Shown here: positions 15,442 to 24,288 of the stretch, piece after piece
How positions within the stretch are numbered: position 1 is the first letter of the stretch
Layout: each line of letters begins with the position of its first letter
Source: a virus
Length of the DNA stretch: 64,000 nucleotides
Virus record (IMG/VR): IMGVR_UViG_3300015360_002415
Coordinates: 1-64,000 of that record
Direction: 5' to 3' (one strand)
Notes under the pieces: model-generated
Database searches by the model: none
What the model was told of the DNA's origin: nothing
What the model saw: the letters and a program-made list of their open reading frames with translations, nothing else
Program-made: the position numbers and the translations under genes

Positions 15442-16032
15442 ATGGAATACGTTATTTATGTTTGCGACACTGAAACGACTGGTCTTGATAGCCGTTTACA
15501 CGATGTAATTGAATTATCAATGCATCGCATAACCGATGATGTCCAGAAAACTTGGAGCCTAAAACCTTTTAATGTTGATAGCATTGATCCAGGTGCTTTA
15601 CGTGTTAATGGTCATAAACTTGAAGATTTAAAACTTCAAACAAAACATGGCAGAGACACATATCAAGATCCAATGAAGGTAATCGTTGAGATTGAAAACT
15701 GGATGATGGAAGATAACGTTAGCACTGAAAACAGAGTCATCTGTGGTCATAACGTCGCTTTTGATCGTGACATGATTACTCAGTTATGGAACAAGTGTAA
15801 TTCTAAGGATACATTCCCATTTGGTCGTAGAATGATGGATACAATGATGGTTGAATTCATGATCGATTATGCAAAAGGTTCTATGGCTGAAGGATACAGC
15901 CTAAATAATCTTATCAAAAAGCATGGTGTAAAGAATGATAAAGCACATACTGCTGCTGGTGACGTTAAAGCCACTAAAGAAGTATTCGAAAAACAAATGT
16001 CTTTTCTAAAGAGTTTAGTACAAGGCAAGTAA
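15442..16032 (+). CDS. DEDDh 3'-5' exonuclease (second copy of family)
   Basis: Predicted exonuclease of 196 residues. Exo I DTETTG (9-14), Exo II VICGHNVAFDRDMI (about 97-110) and Exo III AHTAAGD (about 173-179, H-x4-D) are complete, and the last block is more canonical than in the protein at 3305. A GTG at 15433 gives a three-codon longer frame, but the AAGGTGG ribosome site fits ATG 15442. The stop overlaps the next start by one base (TAATG). Confidence 0.88.
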   Translation: MEYVIYVCDTETTGLDSRLHDVIELSMHRITDDVQKTWSLKPFNVDSIDPGALRVNGHKLEDLKLQTKHGRDTYQDPMKVIVEIENWMMEDNVSTENRVICGHNVAFDRDMITQLWNKCNSKDTFPFGRRMMDTMMVEFMIDYAKGSMAEGYSLNNLIKKHGVKNDKAHTAAGDVKATKEVFEKQMSFLKSLVQGK

Positions 16033-17015
16033 TGTATAAGATATTGTATGCAGCAGGAGCTAGTGAAAGCTCTAAGATTCAATTATCTAGATTTGCAACA
16101 GCAGTTCAAGATAGTTCAAACATAATCAAATATGCTGCATACAATAAATCTTCAGGCGGATTACCTATAGACTGGTCACTTGATTCTCTGTTAAATATAT
16201 TCAAACCAGATCATATTTCTACTGATAATGATAATTTTCATATATATTTCGAGCAGATAAAATCATTTGCACCTGATCTAATAATTAGTGATTTAGAATA
16301 TTTCAGTTCTCATATTGCTAATGTATTGGACATACCTTTATGGCAATGTAGTTCATCAATTATTAATCTAGCCATATCTCATTATGAAAAATACAATCTT
16401 GGATTGTTTAAAACATATTCGTATCTTTTACATAATAAACCATTACATAATCAACGAATAGCTAATATAATTGATAACTCTAATAGTAATTTTGTCTATT
16501 CTCATCTAGGTGACTTAGATAATGCGCCAAAGCTAAAGAATAATTTTGAATGGATTAGACCATATTTCACTACTGGTAAAATTTCCATACCTTGTAAACA
16601 TAATATTGTGGCAGGTATGTCTAAGAACAATAAGAAGATATTCGCTTTGCTACAAAAATATCAAGATTGTGTTGCTTTTTCTGATTTTTGCGATGAAAGA
16701 TATGCTAATTTACAATTAAAGGATATAAGGAATCAAGAAGAATATTTCTGTAATCTAAGAAACTCTAACCTATTTGTATGTGAAGGTCAGACTAGTTTTT
16801 TGGCAGATGCCTATTACAATAATAAGTACTCTGTAGTAATGACAGATTTTAAAGATCTAGAGTGTATTATCAATAGTATGTACTCAGAACATATGAAAAT
16901 TAGCTCTTCGATATATGGTTCGCAAGAAGATTTGACTAGATTCGTAGATAATCAAATTGTAAGCAATCAGAAAGATAACATAAAATTTCTACATGAAAAA
17001 TTGGAAGAGCTATGA
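16032..17015 (+). CDS. Putative GT-B glycosyltransferase-like protein
   Basis: A 327-residue protein. The N-terminus (MYKILYAAGASESSKIQLSR) and FAPDLIISDLEYFSSHIANV followed by DIPLWQCSS resemble the acceptor-domain strands of GT-B enzymes of the MurG/MJ1255 kind. The C-terminal NSNLFVCEGQTSFLADAYYN could match the donor-domain loop where such enzymes bind the nucleotide sugar. Similarity is weak and the assignment tentative. Coupled by TAATG to the exonuclease. Confidence 0.4.
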   Translation: MYKILYAAGASESSKIQLSRFATAVQDSSNIIKYAAYNKSSGGLPIDWSLDSLLNIFKPDHISTDNDNFHIYFEQIKSFAPDLIISDLEYFSSHIANVLDIPLWQCSSSIINLAISHYEKYNLGLFKTYSYLLHNKPLHNQRIANIIDNSNSNFVYSHLGDLDNAPKLKNNFEWIRPYFTTGKISIPCKHNIVAGMSKNNKKIFALLQKYQDCVAFSDFCDERYANLQLKDIRNQEEYFCNLRNSNLFVCEGQTSFLADAYYNNKYSVVMTDFKDLECIINSMYSEHMKISSSIYGSQEDLTRFVDNQIVSNQKDNIKFLHEKLEEL

Positions 17016-17052
17016 TATATCTAATAAGTATAGGGAATTTAAAGGAAATTAA

Positions 17053-17544
17053 ATGAAGACTAATGAAAATCAAGATGGTGTAAAGAGGTTTCAGACTCCA
17101 GGTAGAACCAAAATCATTAAGGGTAGCATTTTAGCACCAGAGAATGCTGGTCTTAGATTCGTACTATCTGTAACCAATACGCTTGGTAAAGCTGAAAGCC
17201 CACTTTATCCATTATTTGAGAAGAAGTGGAAGAAGGTCCGTGAAGAGGCTAGGGGCTGGTACGCAACTAAAACCGGAACTTATAAACTTGGTGCTGTAAA
17301 CACAACAGCCGTTCAAAGTGATACCTGGGTTATTCATTTACTTTGCCAAGATGATAAATTAGTAACTTCAGAATCAGCCATCGTTGATTGTTTGAAAAAG
17401 GTTTGTACCATGGCAAAATATGAAAGAGCATCAGTGCATGTTTCTACTATTTTAACTGAAGCTGTTCCAGAATTAACTCCTCTATTGAAAGAGCACTTAC
17501 TAGACAATGGTGTAAGCGTTTATTTCTATGAAGAGCCTGTATAA
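17053..17544 (+). CDS. Macro-domain-like protein
   Basis: A 163-residue protein. The order of elements fits a macro domain: a first strand-loop (GLRFVLSVTNTLGKAESPLY), YKLGAVNTTA and a buried strand DTWVIHLLCQDD, then SAIVDCLKKVCTMAKYERAS and a C-terminal LLKEHLLDNGVSVYFY. Macro domains bind or hydrolyse ADP-ribose derivatives, and phages use them against NAD-based defences or for ADP-ribose recycling. The canonical Gly-rich loops are not clear, so binding is unproven. AAAGGAA ribosome site. Confidence 0.45.
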   Translation: MKTNENQDGVKRFQTPGRTKIIKGSILAPENAGLRFVLSVTNTLGKAESPLYPLFEKKWKKVREEARGWYATKTGTYKLGAVNTTAVQSDTWVIHLLCQDDKLVTSESAIVDCLKKVCTMAKYERASVHVSTILTEAVPELTPLLKEHLLDNGVSVYFYEEPV

Positions 17545-17566
17545 AATTTAATATTCGAATATTTTA

Positions 17567-17609
17567 GGGCGGTGAGATATCAATCGATATTTTGCCGCCC
17601 TTTTCTTTT
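17567..17609 (+). terminator. Factor-independent terminator
   Basis: GGGCGG (17567-17572) pairs with CCGCCC (17595-17600), with an inner ATATC/GATAT pairing in the loop, followed by TTTTCTTTT. It ends the transcript after the macro-like gene. It is one of few GC-rich stems in the window. Confidence 0.85.
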
Positions 17610-17644
17610 GTCCAAAATTCATATCGTTAGTCAGACATATTACT

Positions 17645-18355
17645 ATGCCAATACAAAATGATGCAAATATAGATCAATTGATAACTGAAGTGTCATCTTT
17701 GTTTAAAAATAAAGAACAATTCAACCAACCTCAACCTACTACAAATCCAGGTTTCAACTATTCAGATTTAGATGAAGTTGCAACAGTTGCAACATCTGCA
17801 CCACAAGCGCCAATAAGAGGCACTTTTGCTTGTTCAGGTGTTTTCGGTTCAGGTGATGCAAGACATGCCGGAGTTCACAATGGTGTAGACCTTAGAACCC
17901 CTGGTGGTAGTTCAGTGTATCCTATGCTTCCAGGTATTGTATCTTCTGTAGGTAGCTCTTCAAAAAGTGGTAATTACATTTCAATTTCACATAATGATGG
18001 TATTTCTACTTATTACGCTCATCTTGGATCTGTTACTGTTCATAAAGGTGATAAGGTAACAAAAGATACTGTTATTGGAACTGTTGGTGATTCTGGAAAT
18101 GCAGCAGGTACCATGCCTCATGTTCATTTTGAAGTATCAGAGAATAAAAAGAAAATTAATCCAGCTCAATATTTTACAGTTCCTCCATACACAAATCCAT
18201 CTAAAAATGAGAAATCATGGATTTCTGATGAACATAAAACACAAGCACGTTCTTTTAAGATCAATGATCATCTAAGGGCTCGCAGAGCAGAGTTTACTAA
18301 AAATGTAGATAATTTGCTTAAGATAGCTCACACATTCAATAAATTAACTCGTTAA
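17645..18355 (+). CDS. M23-family peptidase (LytM fold)
   Basis: Predicted zinc endopeptidase that cuts peptidoglycan cross-bridges, either for entry or lysis. Zinc ligands are in HAGVHNGVDL (H-x3-D, about 75-84) and HVHFEV (about 158-163). An N-terminal stretch of about 55 residues looks disordered. After the domain a C-terminal basic tail ends in NVDNLLKIAHTFNKLTR, a predicted amphipathic helix like those at 1 and 12583. There is no signal peptide, so it is probably virion-carried or reaches the wall through holins. A terminator precedes it and another follows. Confidence 0.88.
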   Translation: MPIQNDANIDQLITEVSSLFKNKEQFNQPQPTTNPGFNYSDLDEVATVATSAPQAPIRGTFACSGVFGSGDARHAGVHNGVDLRTPGGSSVYPMLPGIVSSVGSSSKSGNYISISHNDGISTYYAHLGSVTVHKGDKVTKDTVIGTVGDSGNAAGTMPHVHFEVSENKKKINPAQYFTVPPYTNPSKNEKSWISDEHKTQARSFKINDHLRARRAEFTKNVDNLLKIAHTFNKLTR

Positions 18356-18384
18356 GACAGTCACTGAAGCACAGATACGACTAG

Positions 18385-18413
18385 AGGCGGCATCCAATTT
18401 TAAGGAGCCGCCT
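18385..18413. terminator. GC-rich hairpin between convergent genes
   Basis: AGGCGGC (18385-18391) pairs with GCCGCCT (18407-18413). The following ATAATGTTTT is only a weak T-run. It lies between the M23 gene and the convergent 709-residue fibre gene and is probably the terminator for the plus strand, possibly for both. Confidence 0.6.
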
Positions 18414-18431
18414 ATAATGTTTTAAATTATG

Positions 18432-20561
18432 TTAGATGATGCTCCACTGAGAGCCTGTATAAGCTAATGTAACGCTTTGATAGTTTGAAGTCAGTACATA
18501 TTCAATATTTCCATCAATATTATTTGTATTTCCATTAATTGTAATATTGTTAGTTCCAGCTGAACCAAGTATATCTTTAATATAAAGGGTTCTGCCTGAA
18601 ACAGGTGATGTTGGAAGTATTACAAGTGCTGCACCACCAGTACAATCAACCTTAATTAAAGTATCAGTATCTACGACGTTATGGGATGATAACCATGATG
18701 TTGCTGCACCAATAACTGTCCAGCCACCCATATTGGCTGGAGTCCATGATGTGTTATCATATCTAAGCGTTTGACCAAGAGTTGGAGTAGTCGCACTAAC
18801 AGGAACATCACGTAAAGATACGATAGCTGAAAAACTAACTGTTCCAGCCGCATCAAAAGTACTACTTAACACAATTCCAGGATTACTTACATCATATAAA
18901 TATAGCTTACATATTAACGGTCCTGTTACAGCTACAGCTTCGAATTGCAGTAAATAAGCTACTCTAAATGACGGATCAGATGCTATTGTTGTTGGAAAGG
19001 ATATTGAGCTTGCACCAAGCACAACTGACGGACCCAAAGTTGTAAGTTCCTTCAATCCAGTTAAACTTGCAAGAATTATTCTTTCATTTGTTGAATCATA
19101 AGTTGTTGATTTGATATTATCAGCAACACCTACCGTTACAATCGTACCTGCTACTACGTTTAATTGACCGACACTATTGGAAGTAGTATTAGAATAATAA
19201 ATGTATCCAGTACCACCATATTCAATAAAAGTTAAACCAATAGGAACTGTTAATTCTCCAGTTGTAATGGCAATACCTGTAACAGTTGCAGTCATTACAT
19301 CAATTTTAGTAAAATCACCGAAACCAGAAATCCATATTAAATCCTGTACACTATCAAATATCATTTCTCCACATGTGGATAATCCAGGCAATAATGTAGC
19401 TGTAATAGCATTAGTTGTAGGATCTAATTGAGTAAGTGTTACTACACCAGCATTTGATGACAATGCCCAGATATGATTACTAGCTGCCTCATAAATAACA
19501 TTATAACATTTATTAACCTGAGTAGCAATAACTGAATGATCAGACAAGTCGATTCTAAGCACATATCCAATAGTAGAATCTGACACTAATTGCACTGCAA
19601 CCCATAATGTATACCCATCAGTACAAACACCATTACCACCAGTAGTTGTTAAACCAGATGTAATTGCCGTATATTGAGAAGGTATTCTATATATTGCATT
19701 ATCATTAGGACCACCAATAGTCAATTTGTATATATCGTTTGCTCTTAAAATAAATAATGCACTGGATGTAACTGACATAGAGCATGGTTTTGATAGTGCA
19801 TCGACAGTCAAGTAATTACCAACTTTTAGTGATCCTGCATTTATATTTCCTGCAAAAGCACCATTAAGCCTTTCAACTTCTTGATAAATTGATGTTCCAA
19901 CCAAATCTCCACCGACTTGAAATGTATCCGCTGGAACGCTAGGAATCCATTCAGATCCAGATTGATCCCAAGTTAAAACATAGCCATCACCTGGAACATC
20001 ACTTGATACATCTCTGCCTTGTAACCCTACAACTGTTTGAGTAGAATCATTTCCAGAAAGGTCGCCTCCTGCGGTAAAACTTCCACCACCAGATGATTCA
20101 GCAGGAACCCATTGCAACTCAGATTGATCCCAAGTTAAAACATAACCATCACCTGGAGCATTGTTAGATACATCTCTGCCTTGTAACCCTACAACTGTTT
20201 GAGTAGTAGAATCTCCAGAAATATCACCACCTCCTATAAAGATATTGGCTAAAACCCAATAACCATCTCTACGAGTATAAAGACCTTCGTGCTCATAACC
20301 ATCTTGTCTAAGGAATAATGAACCATCAACACGGTTTTCAGACGGCTCGCCATCACCTGTACTAATAGTTACTCCATCATTGCCAATAATAAAAGGATTA
20401 TCAACAGTAGGAGAAGCCGCTAAAGGGTTACTTATGCGATTTTCAAGAATATCTAATCTTACACGAACATTGGCGTAAACACCGCCAGGTGTAGTTCCAA
20501 GATCTTCTTTTATTTCTTCGACCTCTGTTACAAGATCGTTTACGGTATCTGTTATAGACAT
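18432..20561 (-). CDS. Long tail fibre protein
   Basis: A 709-residue modular protein. N-terminal coiled region with LGTTPGGVYANVRVRLDILE; repeats of G-D-(I/L)-S-G ... TQTVVGLQGRDVS ... GDGYVLTWDQS (about 112-225); a central region of about 350 residues with beta-propeller-like repeats (VLRIDLSDHSVIAT, LTQLDPTTNAITATL, KIDVMTATVTGIAI); and a C-terminal module ending YTGSQWSII shared with the 9720 protein. Five DGY tripeptides. Likely a receptor-binding fibre. The propeller reading is an inference. Confidence 0.75.
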   Translation of the reverse strand: MSITDTVNDLVTEVEEIKEDLGTTPGGVYANVRVRLDILENRISNPLAASPTVDNPFIIGNDGVTISTGDGEPSENRVDGSLFLRQDGYEHEGLYTRRDGYWVLANIFIGGGDISGDSTTQTVVGLQGRDVSNNAPGDGYVLTWDQSELQWVPAESSGGGSFTAGGDLSGNDSTQTVVGLQGRDVSSDVPGDGYVLTWDQSGSEWIPSVPADTFQVGGDLVGTSIYQEVERLNGAFAGNINAGSLKVGNYLTVDALSKPCSMSVTSSALFILRANDIYKLTIGGPNDNAIYRIPSQYTAITSGLTTTGGNGVCTDGYTLWVAVQLVSDSTIGYVLRIDLSDHSVIATQVNKCYNVIYEAASNHIWALSSNAGVVTLTQLDPTTNAITATLLPGLSTCGEMIFDSVQDLIWISGFGDFTKIDVMTATVTGIAITTGELTVPIGLTFIEYGGTGYIYYSNTTSNSVGQLNVVAGTIVTVGVADNIKSTTYDSTNERIILASLTGLKELTTLGPSVVLGASSISFPTTIASDPSFRVAYLLQFEAVAVTGPLICKLYLYDVSNPGIVLSSTFDAAGTVSFSAIVSLRDVPVSATTPTLGQTLRYDNTSWTPANMGGWTVIGAATSWLSSHNVVDTDTLIKVDCTGGAALVILPTSPVSGRTLYIKDILGSAGTNNITINGNTNNIDGNIEYVLTSNYQSVTLAYTGSQWSII
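19959..20213 (-). repeat. Direct repeats inside the fibre gene
   Basis: Copies at about 19959-20048 and 20121-20213, offset by 162 bases (54 codons), encode the TQTVVGLQGRDVS...GDGYVLTWDQS unit. They are nearly identical at DNA level. Such repeats are prone to unequal recombination and would change fibre length. Confidence 0.8.
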
Positions 20562-20576
20562 AGGTGAACCTTATAG

Positions 20577-20595
20577 TTACTGGATTACTCAGTAA
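20577..20595. promoter_or_regulatory. Short inverted repeat upstream of the fibre gene
   Basis: TTACTG (20577-20582) and CAGTAA (20590-20595) are complementary 6-base arms, the same core as the 13695-13727 repeat. It sits in the 5' leader region of the minus-strand fibre gene. Its role is unknown. Confidence 0.35.
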
Positions 20596-20635
20596 TATGT
20601 TGGATTTTTAGTATGTATATAACTAAATGATACTA

Positions 20636-21019
20636 TTACCTAACATTGACAACAATGCCCATTGCCTCAGCCGATGCTCTGAATGCTGCTCGACGAGTAT
20701 ATTTAGTAGTATTAATACTTCCCTGTGTATGATCATCTTGTGCATCATTTTCATTATCTTCACCAACTACTGATCCAAGAAATACACGTACATCAGTAAC
20801 ACCAGATAAAGCATTTTCTATGGCTTGCATTTCCGCAAGATTACCTTGCCCTCCTGCGTAATAGAATTTAGGTGTAGGCGGGGCTCCAAATAATTCTGTT
20901 CCTTGAGGAAAAGCTACAACCATTGTTGTAGCTAAAGAAGGATGAATAGCTGCAAGAGCAGTATTAACTGCTGTTTGAGCGTTAGGGCTACATACAATCC
21001 AAATACGTACTTGTGTCAT
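20636..21019 (-). CDS. Hypothetical virion-region protein
   Basis: A 127-residue protein with no recognised family. It is rich in Ala with a VCSPNAQTAVNTALAAIHPS start region and an acidic DNENDAQDDH stretch. I choose ATG at 21019: it has GGAG six bases upstream and its start overlaps the previous stop as ATGA. The position between fibre genes suggests a fibre chaperone or virion part, without direct evidence. Confidence 0.5.
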   Translation of the reverse strand: MTQVRIWIVCSPNAQTAVNTALAAIHPSLATTMVVAFPQGTELFGAPPTPKFYYAGGQGNLAEMQAIENALSGVTDVRVFLGSVVGEDNENDAQDDHTQGSINTTKYTRRAAFRASAEAMGIVVNVR

Positions 21020-21807
21020 GCTATACTCCATTTAGTCTTAAGATAAGCTAATAATTCTGTAGCTTCTCCTGCTGATAGTAAGCGACGAATAATAATAAAT
21101 TCTGCTACTGTTCCAGTAATTGGATATTGTGTCGTAAAACGCCCACCTAAATACATTGCATTAGCATCCATAGTGCTACTAAGAAGATTAGCATCCATAG
21201 TTTGAGTACCTGTTTCTGTTCCATCTTCAGTTAAAACACAACAGGCACTAGATACCACTGTATTAGTTACATGACGATAAACATGTAGTGTAGATGATGA
21301 GCCTTCAGTAGATAAAGCACTAGTACTAATCTGCCCACCGCTACCAATAGACGAAGCTATAGATGTATTATCTGGCTGGCGACTAAAAGATACGCAAGAA
21401 ACAACTGCACCAACATACGTTTCATATAGAATTTGATAGCTGTTTAGAGTATCGCTGGTTTTTCCTACACACCAAATCTCAAACTGCGAGAGCCCTGTTA
21501 TAGGCGCGGCTGTAGACATAAAATCCCCACCATCATACATAGGTGCGCAATGCCCATTTACTCCAGTGTCATTCCTAGTTGGTCGAGCGAGCGCAGATGT
21601 TTGTACAGCATCCAATCCATAAGAGCTTTTATCATCAATAACAGCGATCTGAACAGCATTATCTGCTAATGTTGTTTTAGCATCATCGGCATATAATGTA
21701 TTAGTATCTTGTCCATCAAGCCATTGACCTAAATCTGAACCATAATTTGCTGGTGAAAATGCTATTGCAGTTCTTCTTCTAATTGATTGTGAATTTACCC
21801 ATGCCAT
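21016..21807 (-). CDS. Concanavalin/LamG-like virion protein
   Basis: A 263-residue protein. The start (FSPANYGSDLGQWLDGQDTN) and MYDGGDFMSTAAPITG, then TGTVAEFIIIRRLLSAGEAT, follow the pattern of LamG/concanavalin A-like jelly-roll domains that bind carbohydrate in phage appendages and bacterial surface proteins. The N-terminal tail MAWVNSQSIRRR is a likely attachment segment. It is coupled to the downstream gene by a 4-base overlap and lies 2 bases after the upstream fibre gene. Confidence 0.65.
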   Translation of the reverse strand: MAWVNSQSIRRRTAIAFSPANYGSDLGQWLDGQDTNTLYADDAKTTLADNAVQIAVIDDKSSYGLDAVQTSALARPTRNDTGVNGHCAPMYDGGDFMSTAAPITGLSQFEIWCVGKTSDTLNSYQILYETYVGAVVSCVSFSRQPDNTSIASSIGSGGQISTSALSTEGSSSTLHVYRHVTNTVVSSACCVLTEDGTETGTQTMDANLLSSTMDANAMYLGGRFTTQYPITGTVAEFIIIRRLLSAGEATELLAYLKTKWSIA

Positions 21808-21809
21808 AG

Positions 21810-23246
21810 TTATACCATATATCCGGCAAGATAAAGATTTACTGCACCTGATGAAACATTTCCAGTAATTACTTTTTTAACCCAAATTGTTTGTGCAGTT
21901 GTGTAAAATGCTTCATAACCTCTTGTCGAAAGCATATCTGAACCCAATTGAGATGTGAGATCTCCAATTAATGTACCAGCTACACCAACAGATTGATCAG
22001 TCAGTATTGTTATACCACCTGAAGCAGTACCAATGCCTAATGTGGCAGATCCACCTCCACCTATTGTGGTTTTAGTTCTAAATTCAGCGCGAACTAACTT
22101 AAAATTAGTAGGTAATTTTATATAATCAGTGTTATTCGTTGTTCCTGCAAGTTCAATTGGAATTAACCACGTAATACCCCCACCTTGACTACCTCCACTA
22201 TAAATTATATTAGCAAATGTTTGGTCAGTTTCAACACAGGTTATTGAGCCACGAGGCAAATAGACACCTGTACCCGTTGCTCCAATGGCGGTTACAGCAA
22301 ATGCTCCAGTAGTAGCGTTATATAGTTCCCATTTTTTATTTTCCATCAAAGGCATAACAATGCTCTTATCAGCAGTTAATATTCCTCTGAATTCAATTCT
22401 ATTATTGATTGCAATATTCTCAGAAACTACCGTAGTGGCGCCAGAACTTATATCTGAATACAATGTTTTTCCAGATATTAAATATCCAATATTAGGTATT
22501 ACATTAGATATGTCAGTTGTATTTATGTACGGTTCATCTAATGTTCCATCATATGGTAATAAAACAATGCTATTTTGATTTTCAGTTGTTGTTAAACCAT
22601 CAAGATTGTCTTGAGAGGTTGAAAGAAAACCAGTAACACCTATTTGTCTTAGTATAAGTAAATTATTGCTAGTAGCTACAGCAGTTTTAATAGATATGTC
22701 TTCAAGAAAACCATAACCATCATTAACAAGAGTTAATGTTGTGTTACCCATAAGGGTAATTGCCTCTACCGTACCAGCTACTATTTTCGATGAATCTAAA
22801 TGTATTGTTACATCACCAGTAACATCTAATGCTGAAACGCTTCCAGTTGATTTTAAAATAACATTATTTTCCAAAATAAGAATTGAATCATCAGATAAAC
22901 TCATAGGTATTACCGATGTAGCTTTACAATCAATGGTTAAAGCATTTGATATTTTGCAAAGATTATTTATGTTAGAACCTTCTGCAAGCTCTAATACGTT
23001 TTGACGAGCAAGATTTCCACTTAAATAAACCCTATGTTCAAAATTATATGTTCCGCTTGGTATAGAGGCAGTTCCAAGACTACTATCAATTAATATAGTT
23101 ACAGCGCTCGTTGTAAGCCCAACAGCGGTCCAAAGAGTACTCCAAGTATTATATTGGTTACCATTGTTTGAACTGCCTGGTTTAAATATGAATGAGCTAT
23201 TAGCTGCATAACCATCTCCACCACTAGATTCGCCAGCATATGTCAT
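21810..23246 (-). CDS. Tail fibre or appendage protein
   Basis: A 478-residue protein. Residues 60-260 show short alternating strand repeats (ITIDCKATSVIPMSLSDDS, VTIHLDSSKIVAGTVEAITL) that suggest a right-handed beta helix. The end (TWLIPIELAGTTNNTDYIKL, then a Gly-rich segment) is a beta domain. Two DGY tripeptides, one at the N-terminus (GGDGYAANSS). Likely homotrimeric. An inverted repeat (23258-23282) lies just upstream. Confidence 0.65.
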   Translation of the reverse strand: MTYAGESSGGDGYAANSSFIFKPGSSNNGNQYNTWSTLWTAVGLTTSAVTILIDSSLGTASIPSGTYNFEHRVYLSGNLARQNVLELAEGSNINNLCKISNALTIDCKATSVIPMSLSDDSILILENNVILKSTGSVSALDVTGDVTIHLDSSKIVAGTVEAITLMGNTTLTLVNDGYGFLEDISIKTAVATSNNLLILRQIGVTGFLSTSQDNLDGLTTTENQNSIVLLPYDGTLDEPYINTTDISNVIPNIGYLISGKTLYSDISSGATTVVSENIAINNRIEFRGILTADKSIVMPLMENKKWELYNATTGAFAVTAIGATGTGVYLPRGSITCVETDQTFANIIYSGGSQGGGITWLIPIELAGTTNNTDYIKLPTNFKLVRAEFRTKTTIGGGGSATLGIGTASGGITILTDQSVGVAGTLIGDLTSQLGSDMLSTRGYEAFYTTAQTIWVKKVITGNVSSGAVNLYLAGYMV

Positions 23247-23257
23247 ATTGTGCCCTT

Positions 23258-23282
23258 ATAACTGTTGTACTAATACAGTTAT
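23258..23282. promoter_or_regulatory. Inverted repeat upstream of fibre gene
   Basis: ATAACTG (23258-23264) and CAGTTAT (23276-23282) are perfect 7-base arms around 11 bases, located 12 bases before the minus-strand ATG at 23246. The right half read on the minus strand contains the ribosome site region. It may act as an operator or RNA hairpin. Confidence 0.4.
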
Positions 23283-23300
23283 ATGAAGAAATATGCCATA

Positions 23301-23858
23301 TCAAATATTACTATGATGAAGAGATAATACTGAATCTACAGCTTTTACCCTCTCCTGCATATTATCTATTGGTAGCTGAAAATATCGTAACCCCCACATT
23401 TCTAGCATAAATTTTATCATAGAATCAATAGCGACGATTCCATCCCAATTTATACTTTCTCTAACACCGTCATCCTTGAGGGTTGCCTTCGATGGTCTGA
23501 CGAAAAATATAAATGACTCAGGCGTTCTCAGAATTTCAAGGTAAGTCATCAACTCCTGTGAGTGAAGAACGCTAGGTAAAATTCTCGAATGCTGTGCGGC
23601 ATAAGCTAAACAATCGAAACTTCTATCAGAAACAAAAGATGTTTGCTTGCTTTCTTCAGTTACCTGTCTATTAAATATCTGCTTCTGATATTCATCGACC
23701 ACATCTAGATTAGTACGTAATGAATCTAAATGAAGTTCTTTCTCAGATAGAATCATACGAGCTACCTCTGTAATCATTGGTACCTTGTACTTTTCTGATA
23801 CATATCTAGCTAGCGTTGTTTTCCCTGTGCTATGTGCCCCTATAAAATATATTCTCAT
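23301..23858 (-). CDS. P-loop kinase/NTPase (AAA_28, NadR-like)
   Basis: A 185-residue P-loop protein. Walker A is GAHSTGKTTL (about 7-16). The lid and substrate parts resemble the NadR/AAA_28 group (EVARMIL, DRSFDCLAYA). Related proteins phosphorylate nicotinamide riboside or nucleosides, so an NAD or nucleotide salvage role is plausible. It is the last gene of a tightly overlapped small-gene operon, its start overlapping the 56-residue protein stop. Confidence 0.75.
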   Translation of the reverse strand: MRIYFIGAHSTGKTTLARYVSEKYKVPMITEVARMILSEKELHLDSLRTNLDVVDEYQKQIFNRQVTEESKQTSFVSDRSFDCLAYAAQHSRILPSVLHSQELMTYLEILRTPESFIFFVRPSKATLKDDGVRESINWDGIVAIDSMIKFMLEMWGLRYFQLPIDNMQERVKAVDSVLSLHHSNI

Positions 23859-24025
23859 GATAAATCACTAATGAGCCTTTTAAACTCTTCAATTGTTAAT
23901 TCAACTGCATTAGTAATCTTCTTCAACGGATTATTTCCATCTTTAGCTTGAATCATAATCATAACTTTACCATTATTTGATTTACGAGCTTCAATGAAAC
24001 TCTTATCTTTAAACTCTATTTTCAT
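23855..24025 (-). CDS. Small hypothetical protein (56 residues)
   Basis: A frame from ATG 24025 to TGA 23855. Both ends overlap neighbours by 4 bases as ATGA, strong evidence that it is translated. The product (MKIEFKDKSFIEARKSNNGK ... AVELTIEEFKRLISDLS) looks like a small two-strand plus helix domain. No family recognised. Confidence 0.65.
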   Translation of the reverse strand: MKIEFKDKSFIEARKSNNGKVMIMIQAKDGNNPLKKITNAVELTIEEFKRLISDLS

Positions 24026-24288
24026 GTAAATGCCTTTATCTTTTTGAATCTATTCCATCTTTTAAGTAAATTCTCTATACTAGAAACGAGTACTAATTTA
24101 TGATATTTTATTCTCCAATAGCCACGTTGTTCAACTATACCGCTGGCACTATAAGGTAGCCATAAAGTCAGATTATCAATTGGATTTTCACATGGAAACG
24201 TCTTTTCAAAAATAGTAATAGTGTCAGAGTAATACTTTTGTAACTCTTTTTTTATTATCTTTAAAGCTAATTTAGTTTTATGTTTCAT
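24022..24288 (-). CDS. Small protein, paralogue of the 24285 gene
   Basis: An 88-residue protein sharing with its neighbour an initial M-(K/R)-H-K-x-x-L-A-L segment, FEKTFPCENP against FEENFPCEHP, and a C-terminal SSIENLLKRWNRFKKIKAFT against SSVENFWKRWDRFTNLAAFT. The pair arose by tandem duplication. Function unknown. Overlaps both neighbours by 4 bases. Confidence 0.6.
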   Translation of the reverse strand: MKHKTKLALKIIKKELQKYYSDTITIFEKTFPCENPIDNLTLWLPYSASGIVEQRGYWRIKYHKLVLVSSIENLLKRWNRFKKIKAFT

